Part shown: piece by piece, positions 1-4,667 of the stretch
Position numbering within the stretch: the first letter of the stretch is position 1
How the letters are laid out: every line of letters starts with the position of its first letter
NCBI GenBank assembly: GCA_902492275.1
Contig: CABUKW010000150.1
Span: 1-6,831, forward strand
Reading direction: 5' to 3'
From: an uncultured Peptococcaceae bacterium
Lineage (GTDB): Bacteria; Bacillota; Peptococcia; Peptococcales; Peptococcaceae
DNA: 6,831 nucleotides
The notes under the pieces: model-generated
What the model was told of the DNA's origin: nothing
The model's database searches: none
Seen by the model: the letters and a program-made list of their open reading frames with translations, nothing else
Translations under genes and position numbers: made by a program

Positions 1-84
1 GCAAAGCGTGATGAACGTCAGTTCAGCAAAGCTGCACAGACAAGGCGATGTCCGAAGCCACGGAGGGATCGGGCAAAGGATAGC
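1..84 (+). repeat. Structured leader element, copy A (5' end cut off by window edge)
   Basis: The sequence matches copies B (766-921) and D (2709-2863) almost base for base from their GCAAAGCGTG segment to the 3' arm GGGCAAAGGATAGC (71-84). The apical hairpin TGAAC-gtca-GTTCA and the TGCACAG and TGTCCG 3' half-stems are present; their 5' partners lie before the window. One real difference: the 26 bases that form the GCCCGAC/GTCGGG hairpin in copy B (870-895) are replaced here by three bases (56-58), so that hairpin is absent. Function unknown. Confidence 0.85.
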
Positions 85-130
85 AAAAAAACACAAAGTG
101 TAGCAAAAAAACGCAAAAAATAAAAAACAG
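74..130 (+). repeat. About 20-bp tandem repeat array A before the first DUF2922-like gene
   Basis: Units are CAAAGGATAGCAAAAAAACA (74-93), CAAAGTGTAGCAAAAAAACG (94-113) and a decayed third unit from 114 that runs into the AGGAGG ribosome site at 129-134. The first unit doubles as the 3' arm of the upstream structured element. Unit 1 carries AAAGGA, a Shine-Dalgarno-like string, and units 1 and 2 carry TAG. A 20-base period moves the reading frame each time. Confidence 0.85.
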
Positions 131-143
131 GAGGAATCACACG

Positions 144-380
144 ATGGACAACATCTCCATTCGCAAAAGATTATCCATGATCTTTTGCAGCAGCAACAAA
201 AACCGCACCCTCAACGTGCAAAATCCACGCTCCAGCCTGGAAGCCGAGCAGGTATCGGACGCCATGGAAACGATGATCGGCAAAGCCGTTTTGATGGACA
301 GCGAAGGCGCGCTGCTAGACACAGCGCTGAGCGCCAAGCTGATCACCACCACCGAGCAGCTGCTGTTTGCTGAAGACTGA
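144..380 (+). CDS. DUF2922-like small protein, first paralogue
   Basis: A 78-aa protein of unknown function. The core 'NPRSSLEAEQVSDAMETMIGK' pattern, followed by a DxxG turn and a 'SAKLITTTEQLLF' end, resembles DUF2922, a small Bacillota family often encoded beside DUF1659 and YvrJ genes. About half of the core residues match the next gene, so the two are paralogues. No signal peptide or membrane segment is seen; the protein is probably cytoplasmic. The start is supported by AGGAGG at 129-134, nine bases upstream. The next gene follows 66 bases later with no repeat element between, so the two are likely co-transcribed. This one occupies the place a DUF1659 gene often takes in such clusters, but its sequence fits DUF2922 better. 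Role not known. Confidence 0.78.
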   Translation: MDNISIRKRLSMIFCSSNKNRTLNVQNPRSSLEAEQVSDAMETMIGKAVLMDSEGALLDTALSAKLITTTEQLLFAED

Positions 381-432
381 ACTCCAGCAAGCCGCCGTTC
401 GCTTCACCAACCGATCCCCACAATTATGAATT

Positions 433-437
433 GGAGG
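433..437 (+). promoter_or_regulatory. Ribosome binding site that fixes the start of the second DUF2922-like gene
   Basis: GGAGG lies nine bases before ATG 447. An in-frame ATG at 426 lies upstream of this site and has no comparable ribosome site, so 447 is the better start. Confidence 0.85.
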
Positions 438-446
438 TATCCTCTC

Positions 447-677
447 ATGGAAACTGTTACCAAAAGTAAAAAATTAAACATGGGCTTTCAGACCGACGCA
501 GAAAGCAATGTCAACCTGAACATCTACAATCCCGTATCTTCCCTCACCGCCGAAACCGTATCCCAAACCATGCGCAACATGATCGGCAAAAACGCCCTGC
601 AAGACGCCAAGGGCAATCCAGTCACCAGAGCAGTCAGCGCTAAAATTGTCGAAGTGACAGAAACACCACTCTTTTAA
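447..677 (+). CDS. DUF2922-like small protein, second paralogue
   Basis: A 76-aa protein, typical in length for DUF2922. It has the family pattern: an N-terminal strand ('KLNMGFQTDAESNVNLNIYNP'), then 'SSLTAETVSQTMRNMIGKNAL', a 'DAKGNPV' turn, and a final strand 'SAKIVEVTETPLF'. The pattern shared with the upstream gene (NPxSSL, VSxxM, MIGK, SAK, TExxLF) shows a duplication. It has no membrane segment or signal peptide. The family has no established biochemical function; its genes recur beside small holin and amidase genes, so a link to that module is an inference from neighbourhood only. It ends 311 bases before the holin gene, the gap being filled by leader repeats. Confidence 0.85.
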   Translation: METVTKSKKLNMGFQTDAESNVNLNIYNPVSSLTAETVSQTMRNMIGKNALQDAKGNPVTRAVSAKIVEVTETPLF

Positions 678-690
678 CCAGGTTTCGCCC

Positions 691-788
691 CTGCAACCTA
701 TCCGCCGGACAGAATACAGCAAAGAACAAACCTCGCTCTATCCTTTTATGGGGTTAAAATTCCCCGCTATCTTTGCCCAAATTCCGAC
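691..788 (+). repeat. Intergenic repeats Q1 and P1
   Basis: Q1 (about 691-728) has the pattern CCTRCAAYCTATC...CCG.ACA.RATACAG and recurs near 2454 and 2633. P1 (about 735-788) has the pattern CTCTAYCC.TTTTATGGGGTTAAAA followed by CCCCGCTATCTTTGCCC and recurs at 1187, 1250 and 2676, with decayed forms at about 2499 and 2561. The end of P1 is also the 5' arm of structured element B. With element B and its tandem array this fills the 311-base gap between genes 2 and 3; I see no gene here. Confidence 0.75.
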
Positions 789-921
789 TTGGGGCGGACA
801 GCGCCGCAGGCTGTGCAAAGCGTGATGAACGTCAGTTCAGCAAAGCTGCACAGACAAGGCGATGTCCGATGCCCGACGCTTTTTTTGGTCGGGTACACGG
901 AGGGATCGGGCAAAGGATAGC
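766..921 (+). repeat. Structured leader element, copy B (complete)
   Basis: Complete element before the holin gene. Terminal arms GCTATCTTTGCCC (766-778) and GGGCAAAGGATAGC (908-921) pair over 13 bp with one bulge. Inside, nested stems are visible: CGGACA 795-800 with TGTCCG 863-868; CGCC 802-805 with GGCG 858-861; CTGTGCA 811-817 with TGCACAG 847-853; and a tip TGAAC-gtca-GTTCA 826-839. A side hairpin CCCGAC 872-877 with GTCGGG 888-893 has a T-rich loop; TGCCCGA 870-876 could instead pair with TCGGGCA 906-912. No poly-T follows the stem, so it is not an ordinary intrinsic terminator on this strand. A structured mRNA leader or a MITE-like non-coding repeat are both possible. Confidence 0.82.
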
Positions 922-972
922 AAAAAACCGCAAAGAATAGCAAATAAAAACAAAAAGTGCAGCAAAAAACCG
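911..972 (+). repeat. About 20-bp tandem repeat array B before the holin gene
   Basis: Units: CAAAGGATAGCAAAAAACCG (911-930), CAAAGAATAGCAAATAAAAA (931-950) and a 22-base unit with AGTGCAGCAAAAAACCG (951-972). It is followed directly by GAAAGGAT, the ribosome site of the holin gene, which itself looks like the beginning of another unit. Confidence 0.85.
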
Positions 973-988
973 GAAAGGATGATTTTCT

Positions 989-1183
989 ATGCAAAAAGAA
1001 CAAATCGCCATGGCAGTCCGCACACTGGTCTTATTTCTGGCTCTGCTGAACCAACTGCTGATGGTGTTCGGCTACAGCATCCTGCCCATTTCCGAAGAAC
1101 AATTCGGAGAACTGCTCACCGCAGTATTCACCACCATAGCCGCCCTCTGGACCTGGTGGAAAGACAATCGCTGGAACAACTGA
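989..1183 (+). CDS. SPP1-type phage holin
   Basis: A 64-aa membrane protein with a hydrophobic helix at about residues 8-28 (AVRTLVLFLALLNQLLMVFG), a short polar turn with the typical 'LPISEEQ' segment, a second helix at about 40-56 (LLTAVFTTIAALWTWW) and a charged tail (KDNRWNN). Length, the 'ALLNQ...FGYS.LPI' segment and the 'AALWTWWKDN' end agree with the SPP1/XhlB-type holin family. Such proteins form lesions in the cytoplasmic membrane that let an endolysin reach the wall. AAAGGA at 974-979 lies nine bases before ATG 989. The next gene is an amidase without a signal peptide, which would need such a holin. No other phage genes are seen, so this may be a domesticated or remnant lysis gene. 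Confidence 0.83.
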   Translation: MQKEQIAMAVRTLVLFLALLNQLLMVFGYSILPISEEQFGELLTAVFTTIAALWTWWKDNRWNN

Positions 1184-1186
1184 CAC

Positions 1187-1304
1187 GCTCTATCCCTTTT
1201 ATAGGGTTAAAACTCCTCGCACCTTTGCCCAAACTCTGCCATGAAATACGTTCTACCCCTTTTATGGGCTCAAAACTCCCCGCTATCTTTGCCAACATTC
1301 TGCC
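1187..1304 (+). repeat. Tandem P2-P3 intergenic repeats
   Basis: Two P-type repeats lie head to tail at 1187-1240 and 1250-1304, with a 63-bp period, starting three bases after the holin stop. They share TCTAYCCCTTTTAT, a purine-rich middle, CTCC.CGC and CTTTGCC with P1 and P6. The joining segment CTGCCATGAAATACGTTCTA is closely matched between the decayed repeats P4 and P5 (2550-2567), so the P2-P3 pair and the P4-P5 pair derive from one ancestral block. The end of P3 supplies the 5' arm of element C. Confidence 0.75.
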
Positions 1305-1411
1305 TCAATAGGAACAAACGATGCAGACTGTCTTTAGGCAGTGGACACAGTCCACATAGCCAAAGACAGACAAATCGTTGTCCATATTGGGCAGAATAGG
1401 CAAAGGATAGC
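1282..1411 (+). repeat. Structured leader element, copy C (divergent interior)
   Basis: It keeps the terminal arms of the family (GCTATCTTTGCC 1282-1293 with GGCAAAGGATAGC 1399-1411) and the CAGACAA and TTGTCC segments, but the rest is unlike copies B and D. It still folds on itself almost end to end: ATTCTGCC 1297-1304 plus CAAT 1306-1309 with ATTGGGCAGAAT 1386-1397; AACGAT 1317-1322 with ATCGTT 1374-1379; CTGTCTTT 1328-1335 with AAAGACAG 1362-1369; GGC 1337-1339 with GCC 1359-1361; tip GTGGAC-aca-GTCCAC 1341-1355. That is about 50 base pairs in 130 bases. No U-tract follows. Function unknown. Confidence 0.82.
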
Positions 1412-1459
1412 AAAAAGACTCAAAGGATCGCAAAAAAACACAAAAAATAAAAACAGAAA
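1401..1459 (+). repeat. About 20-bp tandem repeat array C before the amidase gene
   Basis: Units: CAAAGGATAGCAAAAAGACT (1401-1420), CAAAGGATCGCAAAAAAACA (1421-1440) and a decayed CAAAAAATAAAAACAGAAA unit (1441-1459). The decayed third unit is nearly the same as the third unit of array A, so arrays A and C share a layout. The ribosome site AAAGGA (1457-1462) begins at its end. Confidence 0.85.
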
Positions 1460-1471
1460 GGAATCCCACCT

Positions 1472-2416
1472 ATGAGAGACTACGCAAAAGAACCGCTGCG
1501 AATTTTCATCGCCGCAGGCCACGGCGGTCCGGACCCCGGCGCTGTCCATGGCGCGCTGCGGGAAGCCGACTGCAACCTGACCATCGCCATGCTGATGCAG
1601 CAGGAGCTTTCCCGCCATGGCGTTCAAGTTAAACTGTCCCTCCAACGGGACGAAGAAGATCGGCTGAAAGACGAAATTGCCGAATGCAACGCCTATGGCC
1701 CCGATTTTGCCATTGCACTGCACACCAATTCCAGCACAGACGGCAAAGGCACCGGCTTTGAAGTCTATCACCAACTGGAAAACTGGGCCAACAGCAAACA
1801 ATCCATCAAAATGGCCAAGCTGTTCGACCAGAACGTCAAAAAATATTTTAACGTCCGCACCCGGGGACTAAAGCAAAACAGCCGACTGGGCTGGCTTAAT
1901 CAGGTGCAGAGCCCCTGTATTTTGGTGGAGAGCTTCTTCATCAACGGCCCCAAGGCCCTCTGGTACAGCGACCCTGTGCAGTTGGCGCTGTTCAGCAAGG
2001 TTTATGCCAGAGCCATTTTAGAATATTACGCAATCCCCTACCGCTCCAACGATATTTTCACGCTGCGTATGCAGATGGTCAACGAAGACTTACAAACCGC
2101 GAAAGCCTGCAGCTGCTCGGCAGTATTGCTGAACGGCAGCCATTTTGTCAACCTGCGGCAGGCGGCAGCGCTGTTCGGCTGGGCCGTCCATTACGATGAA
2201 CAGACCAAAAAAACTTTGCTCTACCCGCCCCAATATTTCGCACCCAGCGATTTCCAAAGCGGCCTTCTAAAACTCAGCGACTTTCCCTCCCCCACCGAAC
2301 GCATCCTGGCCGGTATCTCCGTCCAAAACGCCGACAGCACAGCCAGAAACGACTACAGCTTTGACGAATACGGCTATGACGAAACCGGACAATTAGAACA
2401 GTATTACCGACTATAA
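1472..2416 (+). CDS. N-acetylmuramoyl-L-alanine amidase (Amidase_3), endolysin-like, with C-terminal stalk-like domain
   Basis: A 314-aa zinc amidase that would cut the bond between N-acetylmuramic acid and L-alanine in peptidoglycan. The Amidase_3 fold spans about residues 10-190. Likely zinc ligands are H17 (AAGHGG), E31 (READCNL) and H84 (ALHTNSS); E153 (ILVESFFIN) is the likely catalytic glutamate. The usual SxHxN motif reads ALHTN here. Residues about 218-251 (VLLNGSHFVNLRQAAALFGW...) resemble the copper amine oxidase N-like stalk domain (PF07833), perhaps for wall or surface binding. The last 60 residues are acidic and Tyr-rich. There is no signal peptide, which fits export through the holin encoded just before it. 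AAAGGA at 1457-1462 lies nine bases before the ATG. An endolysin of a prophage remnant or a domesticated autolysin are both possible. Confidence 0.94.
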   Translation: MRDYAKEPLRIFIAAGHGGPDPGAVHGALREADCNLTIAMLMQQELSRHGVQVKLSLQRDEEDRLKDEIAECNAYGPDFAIALHTNSSTDGKGTGFEVYHQLENWANSKQSIKMAKLFDQNVKKYFNVRTRGLKQNSRLGWLNQVQSPCILVESFFINGPKALWYSDPVQLALFSKVYARAILEYYAIPYRSNDIFTLRMQMVNEDLQTAKACSCSAVLLNGSHFVNLRQAAALFGWAVHYDEQTKKTLLYPPQYFAPSDFQSGLLKLSDFPSPTERILAGISVQNADSTARNDYSFDEYGYDETGQLEQYYRL

Positions 2417-2426
2417 TAAATCGCTA

Positions 2427-2731
2427 GTCCCTTTCGCGCCTGGCAGCATCACACCCTACAACCTATCTGCCGTACAGGATACAGCAGGAAACTATCCACT
2501 CTCTCCCCTCCTATGGGTTTCAACTCGCTACCAACTTCATCAAAATTCTGCCATGAGACACTTTCTATCCACTTATGATTTTAGACATCCCTGTTACCTT
2601 CGCCCTAAACACACCGTTCTGACGGCAATAGCCCCTACAATCTATCTACCGCACAAAATACAGAGGAAACTATTTGCTCTCTACCCTTTTATGGGGTAAA
2701 AACTCCCCGCTACCTTTGCCCAAATTCCGAC
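2427..2731 (+). repeat. Duplicated Q/P intergenic repeat block (Q2-P4-P5-Q3-P6)
   Basis: This fills most of the gene-free stretch after the amidase. Q2 (about 2454-2494) and Q3 (about 2633-2673) share CCTACAAYCTATCT.CCG.ACA.RATACAG with Q1. P4 (about 2499-2552) and P5 (about 2561-2622) are decayed P repeats separated as P2-P3 are; P6 (about 2676-2731) is a well-kept copy ending in the 5' arm of element D. The order shows two successive rounds of the same spacer, the older one decayed. No gene, promoter or terminator is evident between 2417 and 2931. Confidence 0.7.
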
Positions 2732-2863
2732 TTGGGGCGGATAGCGCCGCAGGCTGTGCAAAGCGTGATGAACGTCAGTTCAGCAAAGCTGCACAAACAA
2801 GGCGATGTCCGATGCCCGACGCTTTTCTAGTCGGGTACACGGAGGGATCGGGCAAAGTGTAGC
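2709..2863 (+). repeat. Structured leader element, copy D (complete)
   Basis: Nearly identical to copy B over its interior. The arms are GCTACCTTTGCCC (2709-2721) and GGGCAAAGTGTAGC (2850-2863). Relative to copy B one arm pair changes from T-A (770/917) to C-G (2713/2859), so pairing is kept. In the CGGACA stem a C becomes T (2742), giving a wobble pair with G2807. One end pair of the CTGTGCA stem is lost (2754/2796). The side hairpin CCCGAC 2815-2820 with GTCGGG 2830-2835 is kept while its loop has changed to nine bases. These changes spare the stems, as expected for a folded element. Confidence 0.83.
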
Positions 2864-2920
2864 AAAAGAATGCAAAGTGTAGCAAATAAAACCGCACAGT
2901 GCAGCAAAAAAGAAAAAAAG
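2853..2920 (+). repeat. About 20-bp tandem repeat array D
   Basis: Units: CAAAGTGTAGCAAAAGAATG (2853-2872), a 22-base unit CAAAGTGTAGCAAATAAAAC.. (2873-2894) and CACAGTGCAGCAAAAAAG.. (2895-2920). This array favours AGTGTAGC where the other + strand arrays mostly have AGGATAGC, and the upstream arm has changed to match. Confidence 0.83.
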
Positions 2921-2923
2921 GAG
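2918..2923 (+). promoter_or_regulatory. Ribosome binding site that selects a TTG start
   Basis: AAGGAG lies eight bases before TTG 2932. The only longer in-frame start, GTG 2899, lies inside the tandem array with no spaced ribosome site, and would make the ribosome site itself coding. Confidence 0.78.
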
Positions 2924-2931
2924 AAATTGCG

Positions 2932-3213
2932 TTGTATTTAACCGACCAAGAAAAAGAAACCATTCTGCTTTTCACCGAAGGAGATCACAGTGTCCAACTG
3001 GCTACCTACAATGAAGACATCAAAACCACGTTGGAACTGTTTCATAGCTGTTTTCCGCAGGCTTGCTCGCTGCTTTATCAAACGGCGGAAGGACGGCAGA
3101 CTTACAGCATCGCCAAGGACTATCTGGCGCTCTGTTTCTTTCCCCTTTTGCTGAAGGATCCGCGCTTGCAGGCTGCGCTCAATCATTGTTTTCCCAGCGA
3201 AACTGTCACCTGA
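2932..3213 (+). CDS. Hypothetical 93-aa protein, TTG start
   Basis: Not recognised with confidence. The N-terminal half (LTDQEKETILLFTEGDHSVQLATYN..., then EGRQTYSIAKDYLAL) weakly recalls a group of short Bacillota and prophage proteins that begin 'LTxxEREtxIxFdexxxxaxiyTyn' and carry a 'GxTYxxPK' segment; this is from memory of the pattern and not a firm assignment. Three Cys residues and an aromatic-rich middle (FHSCFPQACSLLYQ) are visible; there is no signal peptide or clear membrane helix. It has the same leader as the holin gene (element D plus tandem array), which suggests it belongs with that group, and it ends about 50 bases before a strong terminator. Strong ribosome site and a clean end support that it is real. 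Confidence 0.72.
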   Translation: MYLTDQEKETILLFTEGDHSVQLATYNEDIKTTLELFHSCFPQACSLLYQTAEGRQTYSIAKDYLALCFFPLLLKDPRLQAALNHCFPSETVT

Positions 3214-3261
3214 ACTGAAGTATCACAGAACATATTGCACGCAGCAATCATCTAATTGCAG

Positions 3262-3315
3262 AAAAAGAGCGTACCGCAGTGAGGACACTGGTCTTCCTGC
3301 GATACGCTCTTTTTT
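3262..3315. terminator. Strong bidirectional intrinsic terminator
   Basis: A stem of over 20 bp: AAAAAGAGCGTA (3262-3273) pairs with TACGCTCTTTTT, CGCAG with CTGCG, and GAGGAC with GTCTTC around a four-base loop ACTG, with only single-base irregularities. A T-run ends it on the + strand (3309-3315) and the A-run (3262-3266) gives a T-run on the - strand. It lies after the + strand 93-aa gene and downstream of the - strand efflux operon, which converge here. Confidence 0.93.
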
Positions 3316-3396
3316 GTATGTCCGCCAGCCAGTCGCAATTTGAGGGATTGACGGCCTGTTAGAATCTCTTGGCGGCGCATACGTAAGTGGGTTATG

Positions 3397-3433
3397 AAAA
3401 AAAATATGTGCAAGAGGCAGAAGGTCTGCTCTC
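3397..3433 (-). terminator. Possible weak terminator just after the efflux operon
   Basis: Read on the - strand, AGAGCAGA-cct-TCTGCCTCT forms an 8-bp stem with one bulge (about 3413-3432) and a run of eight T follows at 3404-3397. The T-run starts about eight bases past the stem, farther than usual, so this is uncertain; the stronger terminator lies about 100 bases further on. Confidence 0.35.
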
Positions 3434-3455
3434 AAACAACTTTTAAAAGGCGGCC

Positions 3456-4667
3456 TTATTCATAGCGCAGCGCATCGATGGGGTCGGCCGCCGCCGCCCG
3501 CCGCGCCGGATAGATGCCAAAAAAGATACCGACCACAGCGGAAAAGCCTACGGCAACTACCACAGTCATGGGATTGACCACCACCGCCAGCCCCATCAGC
3601 AAGCCGCCCAGCGATACAATCCCAATGCCCAGCAGCGTACCGATCAGACCGCCGGCCGCCGAAATCAGCGCCGACTCGATCAAAAACTGCACCAAAATAT
3701 GACTGGTGCGGGCGCCTAACGCCTTGCGGATGCCGATTTCTCTGGTACGCTCTGTCACCGATACCAGCATGATGTTCATAATGCCGATGCCGCCCACCAG
3801 CAGAGAAATGGCGGCGATAGCGCCTACTGCCATGGATAAGCCCGACATTACGCTGTCCATAGTGCCCAGTTCATCCCGAGCGGTCACATACATAATTTCA
3901 TCGGTGGTGCGGTTGGTCATACGGGCCACATAGTTGGTCAACTGGGTGCGCAGCAGCTCGGTGTCAATCCCTTCGGCAGCGTAGCAGTTCAACTCCCAGC
4001 CGTAACTGTCCGGCGTAAAATAAACGGTCAGCGGCACATACACCGTTGCCTGCCCACTGCCCATCATGGCGTTCAAAAAGCTGTCCGGCTCTTGATACAC
4101 GCCCACCACCGTAAATTCTTCCCGATCGGCGCTGTCCAGCAAATACATGGTACGGCCCACGGCGTTGTCGGTGCCGAAATAGTCCTGGGCTGTTTTCTGC
4201 TCGATGACAATGCTGCGCCGCTTGGCTTCCACATCGCTTTCGTTAATCATGCGGCCATACAGCATATCAATGGGCTGCACAGCGTCATAGCCAGCGTCAA
4301 TGGCATAAGCGCTGACCTTTTCCTGCTTGCGCCTGCCGTCCGACAAGGTCAGCGAATTCTGGCAATAGGTGTCCACATAGGGCAGCCGGTCGCCAAAGGC
4401 TTCTTTCACCGCGTCCACATCGTCCTGGGTGAACATATCGCTGTCATAATAGACGTTGTCAGCGGCCATCGTATAGACAATCACCCGGTTAATCCCCACA
4501 TTTTCATATTCGGCAGCAATGACCGAGCGCATGGTATCGCCGATGGATACAATGGCAATGACCGAGCCAATGCCGATGATAATGCCCAGCATGGTCAAAA
4601 AGGAGCGCATTTTGTTGCTGCGGATTGCCGACAGCGCCAGCTTGATATTTTCCAAGAAAAGCATCAT
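3456..4667 (-). CDS. MacB/FtsX-type ABC transporter permease
   Basis: A 403-aa permease of the type that works as a mechanotransmitter with a separate ATPase and a membrane-fusion adaptor to move peptides, macrolides or lipophilic compounds outward. Layout: a first membrane helix at about residues 23-42 (FLTMLGIIIGIGSVIAIVSI), a large extracytoplasmic MacB_PCD domain of about 230 residues, then the FtsX domain with three helices: 'AVGAIAAISLLVGGIGIMNIML', 'ILVQFLIESALISAAGGLIGTLLG' and 'VVVAVGFSAVVGIFFGIYPARRAAAADPIDALRYE'. The VTERTREIGIRKALGA coupling segment and the PARRAA.DPIDALRYE end are family hallmarks. Its ATG overlaps the ATPase stop (ATGA), so translation is coupled; a good site AAGGTGGAG (4684-4676) lies eight bases upstream. 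Substrate cannot be told from sequence. Confidence 0.95.
   Translation of the reverse strand: MMLFLENIKLALSAIRSNKMRSFLTMLGIIIGIGSVIAIVSIGDTMRSVIAAEYENVGINRVIVYTMAADNVYYDSDMFTQDDVDAVKEAFGDRLPYVDTYCQNSLTLSDGRRKQEKVSAYAIDAGYDAVQPIDMLYGRMINESDVEAKRRSIVIEQKTAQDYFGTDNAVGRTMYLLDSADREEFTVVGVYQEPDSFLNAMMGSGQATVYVPLTVYFTPDSYGWELNCYAAEGIDTELLRTQLTNYVARMTNRTTDEIMYVTARDELGTMDSVMSGLSMAVGAIAAISLLVGGIGIMNIMLVSVTERTREIGIRKALGARTSHILVQFLIESALISAAGGLIGTLLGIGIVSLGGLLMGLAVVVNPMTVVVAVGFSAVVGIFFGIYPARRAAAADPIDALRYE

Noticed and set aside
74..130. CRISPR array
   Set aside because: The units are adjacent without unique spacers, vary in sequence, and no cas gene is present.
784..869. Known riboswitch (fluoride, cyclic di-GMP, cobalamin, glycine)
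   Set aside because: GGCGATG briefly recalls the fluoride class, but the other conserved strings of these classes are missing and the downstream genes do not fit.
766..921. Intrinsic terminator made by the long hairpin
   Set aside because: An A-run, not a T-run, follows on the plus strand, and on the minus strand the stem is followed by GGGGAATTTTAACCCC.
767..1023. Minus-strand reading frames across the leader, which resemble those at 2775-2975 (shared LPDPSVYPT...-type peptide)
   Set aside because: The shared peptide comes from the repeated non-coding element read backwards; no ribosome site, and the low-complexity Phe/Cys/Tyr part is the A-rich tandem array in reverse.
862..1311. 149-aa plus-strand frame starting inside element B
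   Set aside because: It runs through the tandem array, over the holin gene in another frame and into P repeats; no ribosome site and no protein-like pattern.
766..1411. Integron attC sites between gene cassettes
   Set aside because: The imperfect hairpins between small same-strand genes suggested this, but no GTTRRRY/RYYYAAC core pair is found at the element ends, the elements precede rather than end each gene with its own ribosome site, and no integrase is present.
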